Positions 16,959-24,795 of a stretch of DNA of 64,000 bases are shown piece by piece. The notes under the pieces are model-generated. The model made no database searches. It was not told the origin of the DNA and saw only the letters and a list, made by a program, of their open reading frames with translations. Both the position numbers and the translations under genes were made by a program. The DNA comes from an uncultured beta proteobacterium (lineage in GTDB: Bacteria; Pseudomonadota; Gammaproteobacteria; Burkholderiales; Burkholderiaceae_B). The DNA is taken from positions 1-64,000 of the forward strand of contig CAITPF010000094.1 in NCBI GenBank assembly GCA_903894155.1. Direction: 5' to 3'. Numbering within the stretch: the first letter of the stretch is position 1; every line of letters starts with the position of its first letter.

Positions 16959-17654
16959 ATGTCCTGGCGCTTTCTTTTTCTTTTCCTTGTGCTGGCTGCC
17001 GCAAGCGCCGTATTCGGCGGGATCGAACTTGGGGATTGGCTGATCGAGCACGCGCCGGAGTCAATCTCCCAGGCGGCGTCGGCCAACTCCAAAAACGATC
17101 GCGATATCGTGCTGGACGCCAACGGCAAGCCCTTCAGGGCGCAGCCGCCACAACCCCGCATCGACGGAACGCTCGGCGTCCCCCGCGAAATGGCGCCGGT
17201 CGGGTGGACGATCGCCGCAGTCACGGCCACGCAGATCGCGCCGGAGGAGAATGCGACCCAGGTGGGTACCGACGAAGCGCAGGAGCTGCCCACCGCCGGT
17301 GTCGGGCTATCGAGCGCGGCCAGCGACATCGCCACCGTGGATGTCAGCGGGGCGCGATCTGCGGTGCCCATACCCGCCCCGGTTACCACGCCGCCCGCCG
17401 GTGGCAGGCCCCCGGCCCCGGCTCCCGTCGCACCCCGGGATCGTGCACCGCCCCCTGCCGCGGCAGCCGCGGCATCGAACATTCCGGGTTGGCAACAATC
17501 CCTGCACCGCGAAATCGAGATCTGCAATAACCTGGGATTTTTCCAGCGTCCGTCGTGCGTACAGAACGCACGCAACAAGATCTGTACGCCAAACGACGGT
17601 TGGGGAAAGGTGCCTGAGTGCCCGCCCCGCACGTACGACAGGCCGGGCGCCTGA
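16959..17654 (+). CDS. Secreted protein with Pro/Ala linker and Cys-containing C-terminal domain
   Basis: I do not recognise this 231-aa protein. It opens with a strong signal peptide or N-terminal anchor (MSWRFLFLFLVLAAASAVFGG). A middle part of low complexity follows, with a Pro/Ala-rich linker at about residues 135-175. It ends in a compact segment of about 55 residues with four cysteines: EICNNLGFFQRPSCV, then NKIC and GWGKVPECP. That spacing suggests a small disulfide-bonded periplasmic domain held off the membrane by the linker. It follows prfC closely and may be cotranscribed. The stop lies about 70 bp from the convergent rpoN stop. Confidence 0.75.
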   Translation: MSWRFLFLFLVLAAASAVFGGIELGDWLIEHAPESISQAASANSKNDRDIVLDANGKPFRAQPPQPRIDGTLGVPREMAPVGWTIAAVTATQIAPEENATQVGTDEAQELPTAGVGLSSAASDIATVDVSGARSAVPIPAPVTTPPAGGRPPAPAPVAPRDRAPPPAAAAAASNIPGWQQSLHREIEICNNLGFFQRPSCVQNARNKICTPNDGWGKVPECPPRTYDRPGA

Positions 17655-17724
17655 GCGCGGCGCACGCCGCTGCGATGCGCGCCTGCGCTGCGATCGCATC
17701 AACCGCCCACGCGCTCTGGCCCCG

Positions 17725-19221
17725 CTAGCCTGCGCCGGCCTGGGATTTTCTCAACGGCGCCGTGGGAATACGCAGCAGTTCACGGTACTTGGCGACCGTA
17801 CGGCGCGCGATCTTCACGCCTTCTGTTTCAAGCACCGCGACGAGCTGACTATCCGAGAGCGGACGCGACCGATCCTCGGCCACGATGAGTGCCTGGATGC
17901 GCGTCTGCACCGACGTCGCGGACGCGCCCTCGCCACCCCCGGATCCGGCCGACAGACCCGCGCTGAAAAACCGCTTGAGCTCAAGCGTGCCAAACGGGGT
18001 GAGCATGAACTTCTGCGTCGTCGCACGCGAAATCGTCGACTCATGCATCCCGAGCTCGGCGGCGATGTCCTTCAGGGTGAGGGGCCTGATGGCTTCCCAG
18101 CCCCGCGAAAAAAAGGCCTGCTGGTGTACGACGATGGCCTGCGAGACACGCAGGATCGTCTCGAACCGCTGGGCGACGTTGCGGATCAGCCAGCGCGCCT
18201 CCTGGAGTTGACCGTGCAGCGCGCTGTTGGTGCCGGCGCGCGGGCTGCCGAGCGCCTCGGCGTAGAGCTGATTGATCCGCAAGCGCGGAACCACGGCGTC
18301 ATTGAGCATCGCCACCCACCCCGCGCGCGTCTTGCGCACAATCACGTCCGGTATCGCGAAATCCGCAGCCGGAACGTTCCACGCGCTGCCGGGGCGTGGA
18401 TTGAGTCGCAGCACCAGCGCGTGGGCCCGGCGCAACAGCTCGGCATCGCACTGCAGCGCCTCGCGCAGCCGCGCCATATTGCCTGTCGCGAGCAAGGGCA
18501 AGTGACGCTGGCACAACGCGCGAGCCACCCCGATCAGTTCGGCATCCCGTGCCTCGGAAAAATGCACCGGATCCGCGTAGGCGAGCTGCAAATCCAGGCA
18601 CTCCGCGAGATCCCGTGCGCCGACACCCGGCGGATCGAACGAATGCAACAGGTTGAGCGCCGCGCGAAAGTCCTCCGCCTCGATGCCGAGCGCGGGCTCA
18701 ATCCAGCCGACGATCTCCTCGATGGGTGACGCAAGCATGCCATCGTCATCAAGCTCATCGATCAGCATCTCGACCAGCGCCGCATCGCGCGCGGAAAAGC
18801 GGGTTGTCGCGAGCTGCGCCAGCAGGTGCTCGCGCAGTGTGGTCTGGCGCACTGTCTCGGGCCGTGTGTCGCTCTCGTCATCGCGCGAGGAGCGGGCTTC
18901 ACCGGAATACTCCGTGCGATCGCGCTCGAATTCGCGGTCCGATTCCGCCTTGTCGCTATCGGCCGCCGGGGCCTCCGGGGCTTGCTCGGTCGACGCGGCG
19001 GAATCACCCGGCGCGTCAGATCCCGGCCAGTCCGCGGGGGCCGCCACGGGCGCGGCTGACGGGTCGCCCTCCTGCTCCAGCATCGGGTTTTCCGCGATCG
19101 CCTGGGAAACTTCGGCCTCAAGATCAAGCGTCGAGAGTTGCAACAGACGGATCGATTGCTGCAATGCGGGGGTCAGAGTCAGGTGCTGACCATGGCGAAG
19201 TTCGAGAATGTGGCGACTCAT
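17725..19221 (-). CDS. rpoN: RNA polymerase sigma-54 factor
   Basis: RpoN directs RNA polymerase to -24/-12 promoters with the help of enhancer-binding ATPases. The 498-aa protein has the glutamine-rich region I (LTLTPALQQSIRLLQLSTLDLE), a long acidic region II at about 50-130, the core-binding and helix-turn-helix parts, and the RpoN box ARRTVAKYRE near the C-terminus. The track start at 19386 gives an N-terminal extension with no homology; ATG 19221 gives the standard start MSRHILELRHGQ. Common rpoN neighbours (lptB, hpf, ptsN) are absent. Its start is only 16 bp from that of a divergent membrane-protein gene, so its own promoter must lie inside that gene. Confidence 0.95.
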   Translation of the reverse strand: MSRHILELRHGQHLTLTPALQQSIRLLQLSTLDLEAEVSQAIAENPMLEQEGDPSAAPVAAPADWPGSDAPGDSAASTEQAPEAPAADSDKAESDREFERDRTEYSGEARSSRDDESDTRPETVRQTTLREHLLAQLATTRFSARDAALVEMLIDELDDDGMLASPIEEIVGWIEPALGIEAEDFRAALNLLHSFDPPGVGARDLAECLDLQLAYADPVHFSEARDAELIGVARALCQRHLPLLATGNMARLREALQCDAELLRRAHALVLRLNPRPGSAWNVPAADFAIPDVIVRKTRAGWVAMLNDAVVPRLRINQLYAEALGSPRAGTNSALHGQLQEARWLIRNVAQRFETILRVSQAIVVHQQAFFSRGWEAIRPLTLKDIAAELGMHESTISRATTQKFMLTPFGTLELKRFFSAGLSAGSGGGEGASATSVQTRIQALIVAEDRSRPLSDSQLVAVLETEGVKIARRTVAKYRELLRIPTAPLRKSQAGAG

Positions 19222-19224
19222 AGG

Positions 19225-19230
19225 TACAAT
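19225..19230 (+). promoter_or_regulatory. TACAAT -10-like element, possible leaderless start
   Basis: TACAAT ends eight bases before the ATG at 19238. If used, transcription would begin at or next to that ATG and the mRNA would be leaderless. No good -35 is seen at 16-18 bp, so this is tentative. Confidence 0.3.
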
Positions 19231-19237
19231 ATTTTGC

Positions 19238-19852
19238 ATGATGAATAACTTCAGTGCCGAAAATCTGCGCCAGGACACGCATTTACTGCGTTCCACGCTG
19301 CTCAAGCTGGCGATTCCCAGGCTGCTCACCCGGGTTGCGGTCGTGCTCGCCACGGTCGCCGTCTGGCTCTGGCTGTGCTCGACCATCCTGCAGCGCGGCC
19401 GGACCGTGCGCTATGACGGTTTTGAGGCCTTTGGCCCTCAGGTTGTCGATTTTCTGGTCCGGATCAACCCGTACATCTGGTGGGGCGTCGTGCTGATCCT
19501 GTCACTTTGCGTGCTGGGCGGGTTGCGCGGCTGGCTGCGCCGCAGCTACGCCCGTGGCCGGGCCGCCACGGTGCCGCTGGGGGTGGTCACCCACCTGGCG
19601 ACCAGTCTTTCGCCGGAAGCGCTCGACGTGCTCCGCTGGGTCTGGGAAGACAAGGAAGTCCCCATCACCGTCGGCATGCTGTATGCAACGTTGCGTCAGA
19701 TGCGCACCGGACGCGTCAACAAGATGGCACTGGCGCGTGCGCAAAAGGCCGCGCTCGATCGGGCGGCCGAGCCTCCCCCGGCGCCGCTCTATCCCCAGGG
19801 GCCAGCGCCGGGCGCCCCCGCAGGTCCGCGCGAACCCACCCTCTTCGCCTGA
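19238..19852 (+). CDS. Two-pass membrane protein of unknown function
   Basis: I do not recognise this 204-aa protein. It has two hydrophobic segments, IPRLLTRVAVVLATVAVWLWL near residues 25-45 and WWGVVLILSLCVLGGL near 80-98. The second is followed by a positively charged stretch and an Ala/Pro-rich cytoplasmic tail, giving an N-in, C-in hairpin. The C-terminal half has a helical part (SPEALDVLRWVWEDKEVP) that may be a small cytosolic domain. The track start at 19208 lies within rpoN; ATG 19238 or 19241 is preferred. No clear ribosome-binding site precedes either, in line with the possible leaderless promoter. It diverges from rpoN. Confidence 0.7.
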   Translation: MMNNFSAENLRQDTHLLRSTLLKLAIPRLLTRVAVVLATVAVWLWLCSTILQRGRTVRYDGFEAFGPQVVDFLVRINPYIWWGVVLILSLCVLGGLRGWLRRSYARGRAATVPLGVVTHLATSLSPEALDVLRWVWEDKEVPITVGMLYATLRQMRTGRVNKMALARAQKAALDRAAEPPPAPLYPQGPAPGAPAGPREPTLFA

Positions 19853-19930
19853 CGCGCGAGCGCGACGCCCGGCCGGGCGGAAAGGGCACAGAACTTGCAA
19901 AGATCGCCGTTTTATGGTGAACTCAGCGAC

Positions 19931-20074
19931 ATGAATGCGACCGTCGCAGCGCCTTGCTGCCTTCCCATCACCCTGACCCCGTCCAAGATCGGACGTGGCC
20001 TGGTGCTGCGCGATCTACCGGCATCGCGTTCTGGCGCCCTATCGCTACTGCTAGCGATCGGTTGCCGGGCCTAG
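19931..20074 (+). CDS. leuL: Putative leucine leader peptide upstream of leuA
   Basis: This 47-codon ORF is too short for the track. It starts ATG AAT GCG and ends in TAG at 20072. Leucine is over-represented, and near the end it reads CTA TCG CTA CTG CTA with another CTA 24 bases earlier. CTA is a rare leucine codon in GC-rich genomes, so four in 13 codons is a strong sign of a leader that senses charged leucyl-tRNA. It lies about 160 bp before leuA and is followed by competing hairpins. No strong ribosome-binding site is evident. Ribosome-mediated attenuation is known for leu operons in proteobacteria; its use here is inferred. Confidence 0.65.
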   Translation: MNATVAAPCCLPITLTPSKIGRGLVLRDLPASRSGALSLLLAIGCRA

Positions 20075-20116
20075 CGCCCCGTGGCAGTCCGGCAACCACC
20101 TTTCGCCACACGGTTT
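20041..20116 (+). promoter_or_regulatory. leuA attenuator: nested, competing hairpins
   Basis: Hairpin A is ATCGCTA-CTGC-TAGCGAT (20041-20058), a perfect 7-bp stem made of the CTA codons. Hairpin B pairs GGTTGCCGG (20060-20068) with CCGGCAACC (20089-20097), a perfect 9-bp stem overlapping the leader stop codon. A third pairing, CCGTGGC (20079-20085) with GCCACACGG (20105-20113), crosses B and is followed by TTTACCCCCTTTTCTTT, so it may be the terminator. A ribosome stalled at the CTA cluster would leave B free as antiterminator; one reaching the stop codon would mask it. Confidence 0.6.
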
Positions 20117-20237
20117 ACCCCCTTTTCTTTGAAACTGAACTGATCCGGCTCAGGCCGGAACCTGGCCAACGCCAGTCCAGGGACTGCGCTGATTCAAGCA
20201 AGTCGCGCATCCTGGCACCCGAACTGAGGTTAAAAAC

Positions 20238-21950
20238 ATGCTCGCGAACCCGGCAACCAAGTACATCCCGTTCAAACCGTTCGAGCGGGATTTCCACGAA
20301 CGCACGTGGCCCAGCAAGCGGATCACCCGCCCGCCGATCTGGATGAGCACCGATCTGCGTGATGGCAACCAGTCGCTGATCGAGCCAATGAGCGTGTCGC
20401 GCAAGCTGCGCTTCTTTGAAATGCTGATCAAGATCGGCTTCAAGGAAATCGAGGTCGGATTTCCTTCCGCCTCGCAAACCGATTTTGATTTCGTGCGCGC
20501 GCTCGTCGATGAAAACCGCATTCCGGACGATGTCAAGATCATCGCGCTGACACAAGCCCGGCCTGAACTGATCGAGCGCACCGTGCAGGCATGCGCCGGC
20601 GCCAGGCAGGCCATGATTCACCTCTATAACGCCTGCGCCCCGGATTTTCGCCGGATCGTGTTCAACATGAGCCGCGACGAGGTCAGGCAAGTCGCGGTCG
20701 ACGGCACCCGCTGTGTCATGGACTGCATGGCCAAACACCCCGAGACCGACTGGTTCTACGAATACTCGCCCGAGGTTTTCAGCACCACCGAACCCGAGTT
20801 CGCCCTTGAAGTCTGCAATGCGGTCACCGAAGTCTGGAAGCCGACACCGCAGAAAAAGATTGTCTACAACCTGCCCGCCACGATTGAGGCAACCACGCCC
20901 AACATGTACGCCGACCAGATCGAGTACATGAACAACAACCTGAAACAACGCGATTGCATCCTCATCAGCCTGCACCCGCACAACGACCGGGGCACGGCCG
21001 TCGCGGCTGCCGAACTCGGCCAGATGGCGGGCGCGGATCGCGTCGAGGGCTGCATTTTCGGCAACGGCGAGCGCACGGGTAACGTCGATCTGGTCACCCT
21101 CGCACTCAACCTCTACACGCAGGGCATCCATCCGGGACTCGACTTTTCCGATATCGACGAGGTGCGCCGGTGCGTGGAGTTCTGCAACCAGTTGCCCGTG
21201 CACCCGCGTCACCCGTATGCCGGCGATCTCGTCTACACCGCGTTCTCGGGCTCGCACCAGGACGCCATCAAGAAAGGGTTCGCCGTGCAGGATCCGAACG
21301 GCTTCTGGGCCGTGCCCTACCTGCCGATCGACCCGGCTGACCTCGGCCGCAGCTATGACGCGGTGATCCGCGTCAACAGCCAGTCGGGCAAGGGCGGGGT
21401 TTCTTACCTCCTCGAGCAGGAGCACGGACTGGCGTTGCCGCGACGCCTGCAGATCGAGTTCAGCCGCGCGATCCAGCGCGTGACCGACGAAACCGGCCGC
21501 GAAGTCACCGCCGACGACGTCTACTCGATTTTCAGCAGCGAATATCTCGACAAGACCACCCCCTGGAAGCTCGTGAAGCACAGCATCACGGGCGATCCGT
21601 CGGCGGCAGAAGGCCAGCACTTCACGATCGAGGCCGAGCTTGAGATCGACGGCACTCGCCGCACGCTGACCGGGGCCGGCGACGGCGCGATCTCGGCCTT
21701 CGTCAACTGCCTCGGGATCCCGGTGCGCATTGCGGATTATCACGAACACGCGATTGGCACCGGCACCGACACCCGGGCCGCCTGTTATGTCGAAGCGCGC
21801 GTGGGCGATGCGGCAACGGGCTTTGGCGTCGGGGTCGATCGGGATATTGTCACCGCCTCCTTCAAGGCCGTTCTCGGCGCGGTCAACCGGCACATCGCCG
21901 GGGGTGGCCAGCTGCCCGCCGCGGCCCCCACGGTAAGCGTCGCCGCCTGA
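20238..21950 (+). CDS. leuA: 2-isopropylmalate synthase
   Basis: LeuA condenses acetyl-CoA with 2-ketoisovalerate, the first committed step of leucine synthesis. The protein is 570 aa, the long type 2 form. The catalytic start of the barrel is seen in [15 protein letters not shown] near residues 37-51, the metal-binding region in [13 protein letters not shown] near 245, and the C-terminal regulatory domain, where leucine feeds back, from about 430 ([20 protein letters not shown]-like). ATG 20238 has GAGG eight bases upstream. About 160 bp separate it from the leader ORF, and the upstream gap of 385 bp is otherwise explained by that leader. It converges on a DUF455 gene with 8 bp between stops. 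Confidence 0.97.
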   Translation: MLANPATKYIPFKPFERDFHERTWPSKRITRPPIWMSTDLRDGNQSLIEPMSVSRKLRFFEMLIKIGFKEIEVGFPSASQTDFDFVRALVDENRIPDDVKIIALTQARPELIERTVQACAGARQAMIHLYNACAPDFRRIVFNMSRDEVRQVAVDGTRCVMDCMAKHPETDWFYEYSPEVFSTTEPEFALEVCNAVTEVWKPTPQKKIVYNLPATIEATTPNMYADQIEYMNNNLKQRDCILISLHPHNDRGTAVAAAELGQMAGADRVEGCIFGNGERTGNVDLVTLALNLYTQGIHPGLDFSDIDEVRRCVEFCNQLPVHPRHPYAGDLVYTAFSGSHQDAIKKGFAVQDPNGFWAVPYLPIDPADLGRSYDAVIRVNSQSGKGGVSYLLEQEHGLALPRRLQIEFSRAIQRVTDETGREVTADDVYSIFSSEYLDKTTPWKLVKHSITGDPSAAEGQHFTIEAELEIDGTRRTLTGAGDGAISAFVNCLGIPVRIADYHEHAIGTGTDTRAACYVEARVGDAATGFGVGVDRDIVTASFKAVLGAVNRHIAGGGQLPAAAPTVSVAA

Positions 21951-21958
21951 GCACCGGC

Positions 21959-22756
21959 TCAGTCGCGCCCCGGCGTGCCGCCGGGCGCGATGGCCTCGAG
22001 CTCCTCGGGCGCGAACCCTGCCGCGAGGCGCGCCTCCATGTTCAACGGGCCCCTGAGTTTCGGGGCACGATAGTCCTCGGCTAGCCGTGCGTAGACCAGG
22101 ACCGGATCGAGGCCGCGGCGCGCGCACTCCCACCGATACCATTTGTTGCCCAGGGCGACATGGCCGATCTCGTCGCGCAGGATGATGTCGATGATCGCCG
22201 CGCCCTCCTGATCGCCCACGCTCGCCAGTTTGTGCCTGACCAGCGGGCACGCATCGAGTCCGCGCGCCTCCAGCGTGCGCGGCACCAGCGCCAGCCGCGC
22301 CAGCAGATCGTCGCGCGTGCGCTCGGCCATGTCCCAGAGCCCGTCATGAGCAGGGAAATCGCCGTAATCGTGACCCAGCCGCGCCAGGTGCGCCTCAAGG
22401 TGCCGGAAATGGACGGACTCTTCCTGCGCCACGCCTACCCAGTCCCGGTAAAACGATTCCGGTAAACCCGGAAACCTCCAGACGGCATCGAGCGCGAGGT
22501 TGATGGCGTTGAACTCGATATGCGCCAGCGCATGCACGAGAATGGCACGCCCTTCGACGGTGGCGACACTGCGGTTACGCAGTTCGGCGGGCGACACGAG
22601 CACCGGGCGCGCAGGCCTGCCAGGGATAGGCTGGGCAGGCACCAGCGCCGCATCGGGGCAAAGGGTGACCTGTGGGGTCATCGTGTCCAGAATGGCGCGC
22701 TTGTCCTGCCAGGACGTGCCAGCGAGTGCCTGCAGCGCTAATTGTCGTAGTTCCAT
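21959..22756 (-). CDS. Ferritin-like DUF455 family protein
   Basis: This is a 265-aa DUF455 protein with a ferritin-like four-helix fold. Metal-type Glu/His pairs are visible in AHIEFNAIN, QEESVHFRHLEAHL and DEIGHVALGNKWY. The family is widespread and of unknown function; some relatives carry a di-iron centre. It may act as an oxidase or oxygenase on a small molecule. It is convergent with leuA and divergent from a DUF3429 gene, with which it shares a 112-bp gap. Family call is solid; activity is unknown. Confidence 0.85.
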   Translation of the reverse strand: MELRQLALQALAGTSWQDKRAILDTMTPQVTLCPDAALVPAQPIPGRPARPVLVSPAELRNRSVATVEGRAILVHALAHIEFNAINLALDAVWRFPGLPESFYRDWVGVAQEESVHFRHLEAHLARLGHDYGDFPAHDGLWDMAERTRDDLLARLALVPRTLEARGLDACPLVRHKLASVGDQEGAAIIDIILRDEIGHVALGNKWYRWECARRGLDPVLVYARLAEDYRAPKLRGPLNMEARLAAGFAPEELEAIAPGGTPGRD

Positions 22757-22868
22757 GGGATTGCCGTTGTCGATTTGCCGCTGTCTGACCGAAATTATGC
22801 GTGAGACGCGCGCCGTTTGGTTATAGTTCGGGGATCCAGTGACCAGCCCAGTTCAATAGGCAAACCGC

Positions 22869-23351
22869 ATGTACGATTTTGACGAGTCGACGCATAACGA
22901 CCCCGATGCTTCGATTCCCCGCACCGCTCTCGTCCCGGGCCTGATGGGCCTGATCCCGATTTTCGTGCTCTGCTGGAGCACCATGAAGCCCAGTGGGCTC
23001 ATGACGCCATCGCAGGCCCTGATGGCGCTCAACATTTATGCGGCGATCATCCTGACCTTCATCGGCGCGCTCTGGTGGGGCCTGGCCGCGCGCATGCCCA
23101 CCTCCGTCGTCAGCAACGTCATGATGGGCTGGAGCGTCGTTCCGGCGATTTTTGCGTGGATCGCGATGCTGCTGGGCCCGCGTGCGGCCCTTGAGGCGCT
23201 GATCGTCGGTTTTGTGGTGCAGTGGGCCATGGACAGCGTGCTGATGTATGTTGCGGATGGCGTCATGCCGTACTGGGCCTACCGGCTGCGCACGATCCTG
23301 ACCCTGATCTCGGCCAGCGTGATGGCCTTCACGGCTTGGTTCATCCACTAA
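22869..23351 (+). CDS. DUF3429 inner-membrane protein
   Basis: This 160-aa protein has five likely membrane segments and the DUF3429 hallmarks: TALVPGLMGLIPIFVL near the start and IYAAIILTFIGALWWGLA in the middle. Function of the family is unknown. The start follows a 112-bp divergent gap in which TATAGT (22822-22827) could be a -10 box, though no -35 matches. ATG 22869 gives a short soluble N-terminus of about 15 acidic residues before the first helix. Confidence 0.8.
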   Translation: MYDFDESTHNDPDASIPRTALVPGLMGLIPIFVLCWSTMKPSGLMTPSQALMALNIYAAIILTFIGALWWGLAARMPTSVVSNVMMGWSVVPAIFAWIAMLLGPRAALEALIVGFVVQWAMDSVLMYVADGVMPYWAYRLRTILTLISASVMAFTAWFIH

Positions 23352-23433
23352 ACCGTGCCACACAAGGCCGGGCGTTGGGGCTGACGCGGGCGATTTCCGG
23401 TCATCGGCGTCGCTCGCAGCCGACCGCGCCGCG

Positions 23434-23931
23434 CTAGCGGGTCGAAGCGGCCTTCCTGGCCCGTGCCTTCTTCTTGATCGCCAGCATGGTACCCCTGCAA
23501 TTGGCGGATCCGCAGCGGCACTGATACTGTGATTTAAGGGTCTTCGTCATCTTTTCGTCAATGACCAGCCCATAGTCGTAGTTGAGTTCCTCACCGCGGC
23601 GGATATCGCGCCTGGCGATGATGTGCACGCGCTTGCCGCCCTTGCCCTCGAGGCTCTCGCAATTCGGATCGCAGGCGTGGTTGATCCAGCGCGCATCGTT
23701 GCCCTCCTCATTGCCGTCGATCACCCTGCCGGAACTGAGCGCAAAGAAAAACGTGTGAAAAGGATCGTCCGGATTGGTCGGGTGACGACGATCGGCCTCC
23801 TTGGCGCTGATCCGCGTGCCGGCATATTCGATGACGCGCGTCCCGGTCGGGATCGCCCGCGCGGCAAACACGCCCGAGCCATGGATCTTGGATTGACGGA
23901 CGATGTGCCAGGGTTTTTCGCTAGTTGCCAT
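23434..23931 (-). CDS. SET domain-containing protein-lysine methyltransferase
   Basis: This 165-aa protein is a minimal SET methyltransferase, more usual in eukaryotes but found in some bacteria. Visible elements are IHGSGVFAARAI (SAM-binding start), RWINHACDPNCE (pseudoknot Asn-His), GEELNYDYG (catalytic tyrosine region) and a post-SET zinc cluster CRCGSANCRGTM. The C-terminal tail is basic (KKKARARKAA), so it may bind nucleic acid or a nucleoid protein. It lies 30 bp after panB and could be the last gene of the smg-gluQ-topB-panB run. Notably, topB in the same run has a lysine-rich tail that would be a plausible substrate; this is inference. Confidence 0.9.
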   Translation of the reverse strand: MATSEKPWHIVRQSKIHGSGVFAARAIPTGTRVIEYAGTRISAKEADRRHPTNPDDPFHTFFFALSSGRVIDGNEEGNDARWINHACDPNCESLEGKGGKRVHIIARRDIRRGEELNYDYGLVIDEKMTKTLKSQYQCRCGSANCRGTMLAIKKKARARKAASTR

Positions 23932-23961
23932 GAATATCGATTGATCGCCTGAAAACGTCGT

Positions 23962-24780
23962 TCAAGGTTTCTTGACGGCGAAACAGTGCTGGGCTTCGGG
24001 AAACTTGCCGGCGCGGACCTCGTCCGCGTACCGCTCCACGGCAATGCGCATGGCCTCTTCAAGGTTTGCGTAGCGCTTGGCGAATTTCGGCGCGCGTTCG
24101 GTCAACCCCAGCATATCTTCGATGACGAGGATTTGCCCGTCGCAGGCGGGCGAGGCACCGATGCCGATGGTAGGAATTGACAGTGCGCGGGTGAGCTCGG
24201 CGCCAAGCGCCTCGGCCACGCCTTCGACCACGACCGCAAAGGCGCCAGCCTGCTCGAGCGCCTGCCCATCGGCCAGGATGCGGGCCGCCGATTCAGGCGT
24301 GCGGCCCTGCGCGAGGAAACCACCCATGGCGTTGACATACTGGGGCATCAGGCCGACGTGGGCGAGCACGGGGATGCCGCGGGCGACCAGGTATTGCACC
24401 GTCTCGGCCATGATCGCGCCGCCTTCGAGCTTGACGGCATCGGCACCATGCGCCACCAGCGTGGCGGCGCTGCGAAACGCCTGTGCGGTCGACTCCTGAT
24501 AGCTGCCAAACGGCATGTCGGCGATCACGCAGGCGTGCCGCGTTGCGCGCACCACCGCCGCCGTGTGCTGAGCCGTCTGCTCCAGCGTGAACGACAGCGT
24601 ATTGGGATGCCCGTAGGCCACCATCGCCGTCGAATCGCCAATCAGGACGAAGTCGAGATACTCGTCGATGATCCGGGCCGTCGTGAAATTGTGGGCCGTG
24701 AGCGAAACGATCTTGCGCTGGCCCTTCAGTGCACGCAGTTGCGGCACCGACACGCGCTTGACTTCAGTATGGACACTCAC
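23962..24780 (-). CDS. panB: 3-methyl-2-oxobutanoate hydroxymethyltransferase
   Basis: PanB makes ketopantoate from 2-ketoisovalerate and methylene-tetrahydrofolate in pantothenate and CoA synthesis. The 272-aa protein is full length. Metal and substrate motifs are seen in LIGDSTAMV near residue 47, ADMPFGSYQ near 93, KLEGG near 117 and the catalytic glutamate in VVVEGV near 182. It is 15 bp downstream of topB, and panC is not adjacent. It shares the precursor 2-ketoisovalerate with leuA, about 2 kb away. Confidence 0.96.
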   Translation of the reverse strand: MSVHTEVKRVSVPQLRALKGQRKIVSLTAHNFTTARIIDEYLDFVLIGDSTAMVAYGHPNTLSFTLEQTAQHTAAVVRATRHACVIADMPFGSYQESTAQAFRSAATLVAHGADAVKLEGGAIMAETVQYLVARGIPVLAHVGLMPQYVNAMGGFLAQGRTPESAARILADGQALEQAGAFAVVVEGVAEALGAELTRALSIPTIGIGASPACDGQILVIEDMLGLTERAPKFAKRYANLEEAMRIAVERYADEVRAGKFPEAQHCFAVKKP

Positions 24781-24795
24781 GATACACCTCGCCGA

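Noticed and set aside
19895-19918. Promoter for the leuA leader (TTGCAA ... TATGGT)
   Set aside because: The spacing is only 12 bp; the true promoter could not be fixed.
20115-22250. 711-aa minus-strand ORF across leuA
   Set aside because: It is antisense to leuA and DUF455 coding. High GC removes stop codons; the translated sequence has no recognisable motif.
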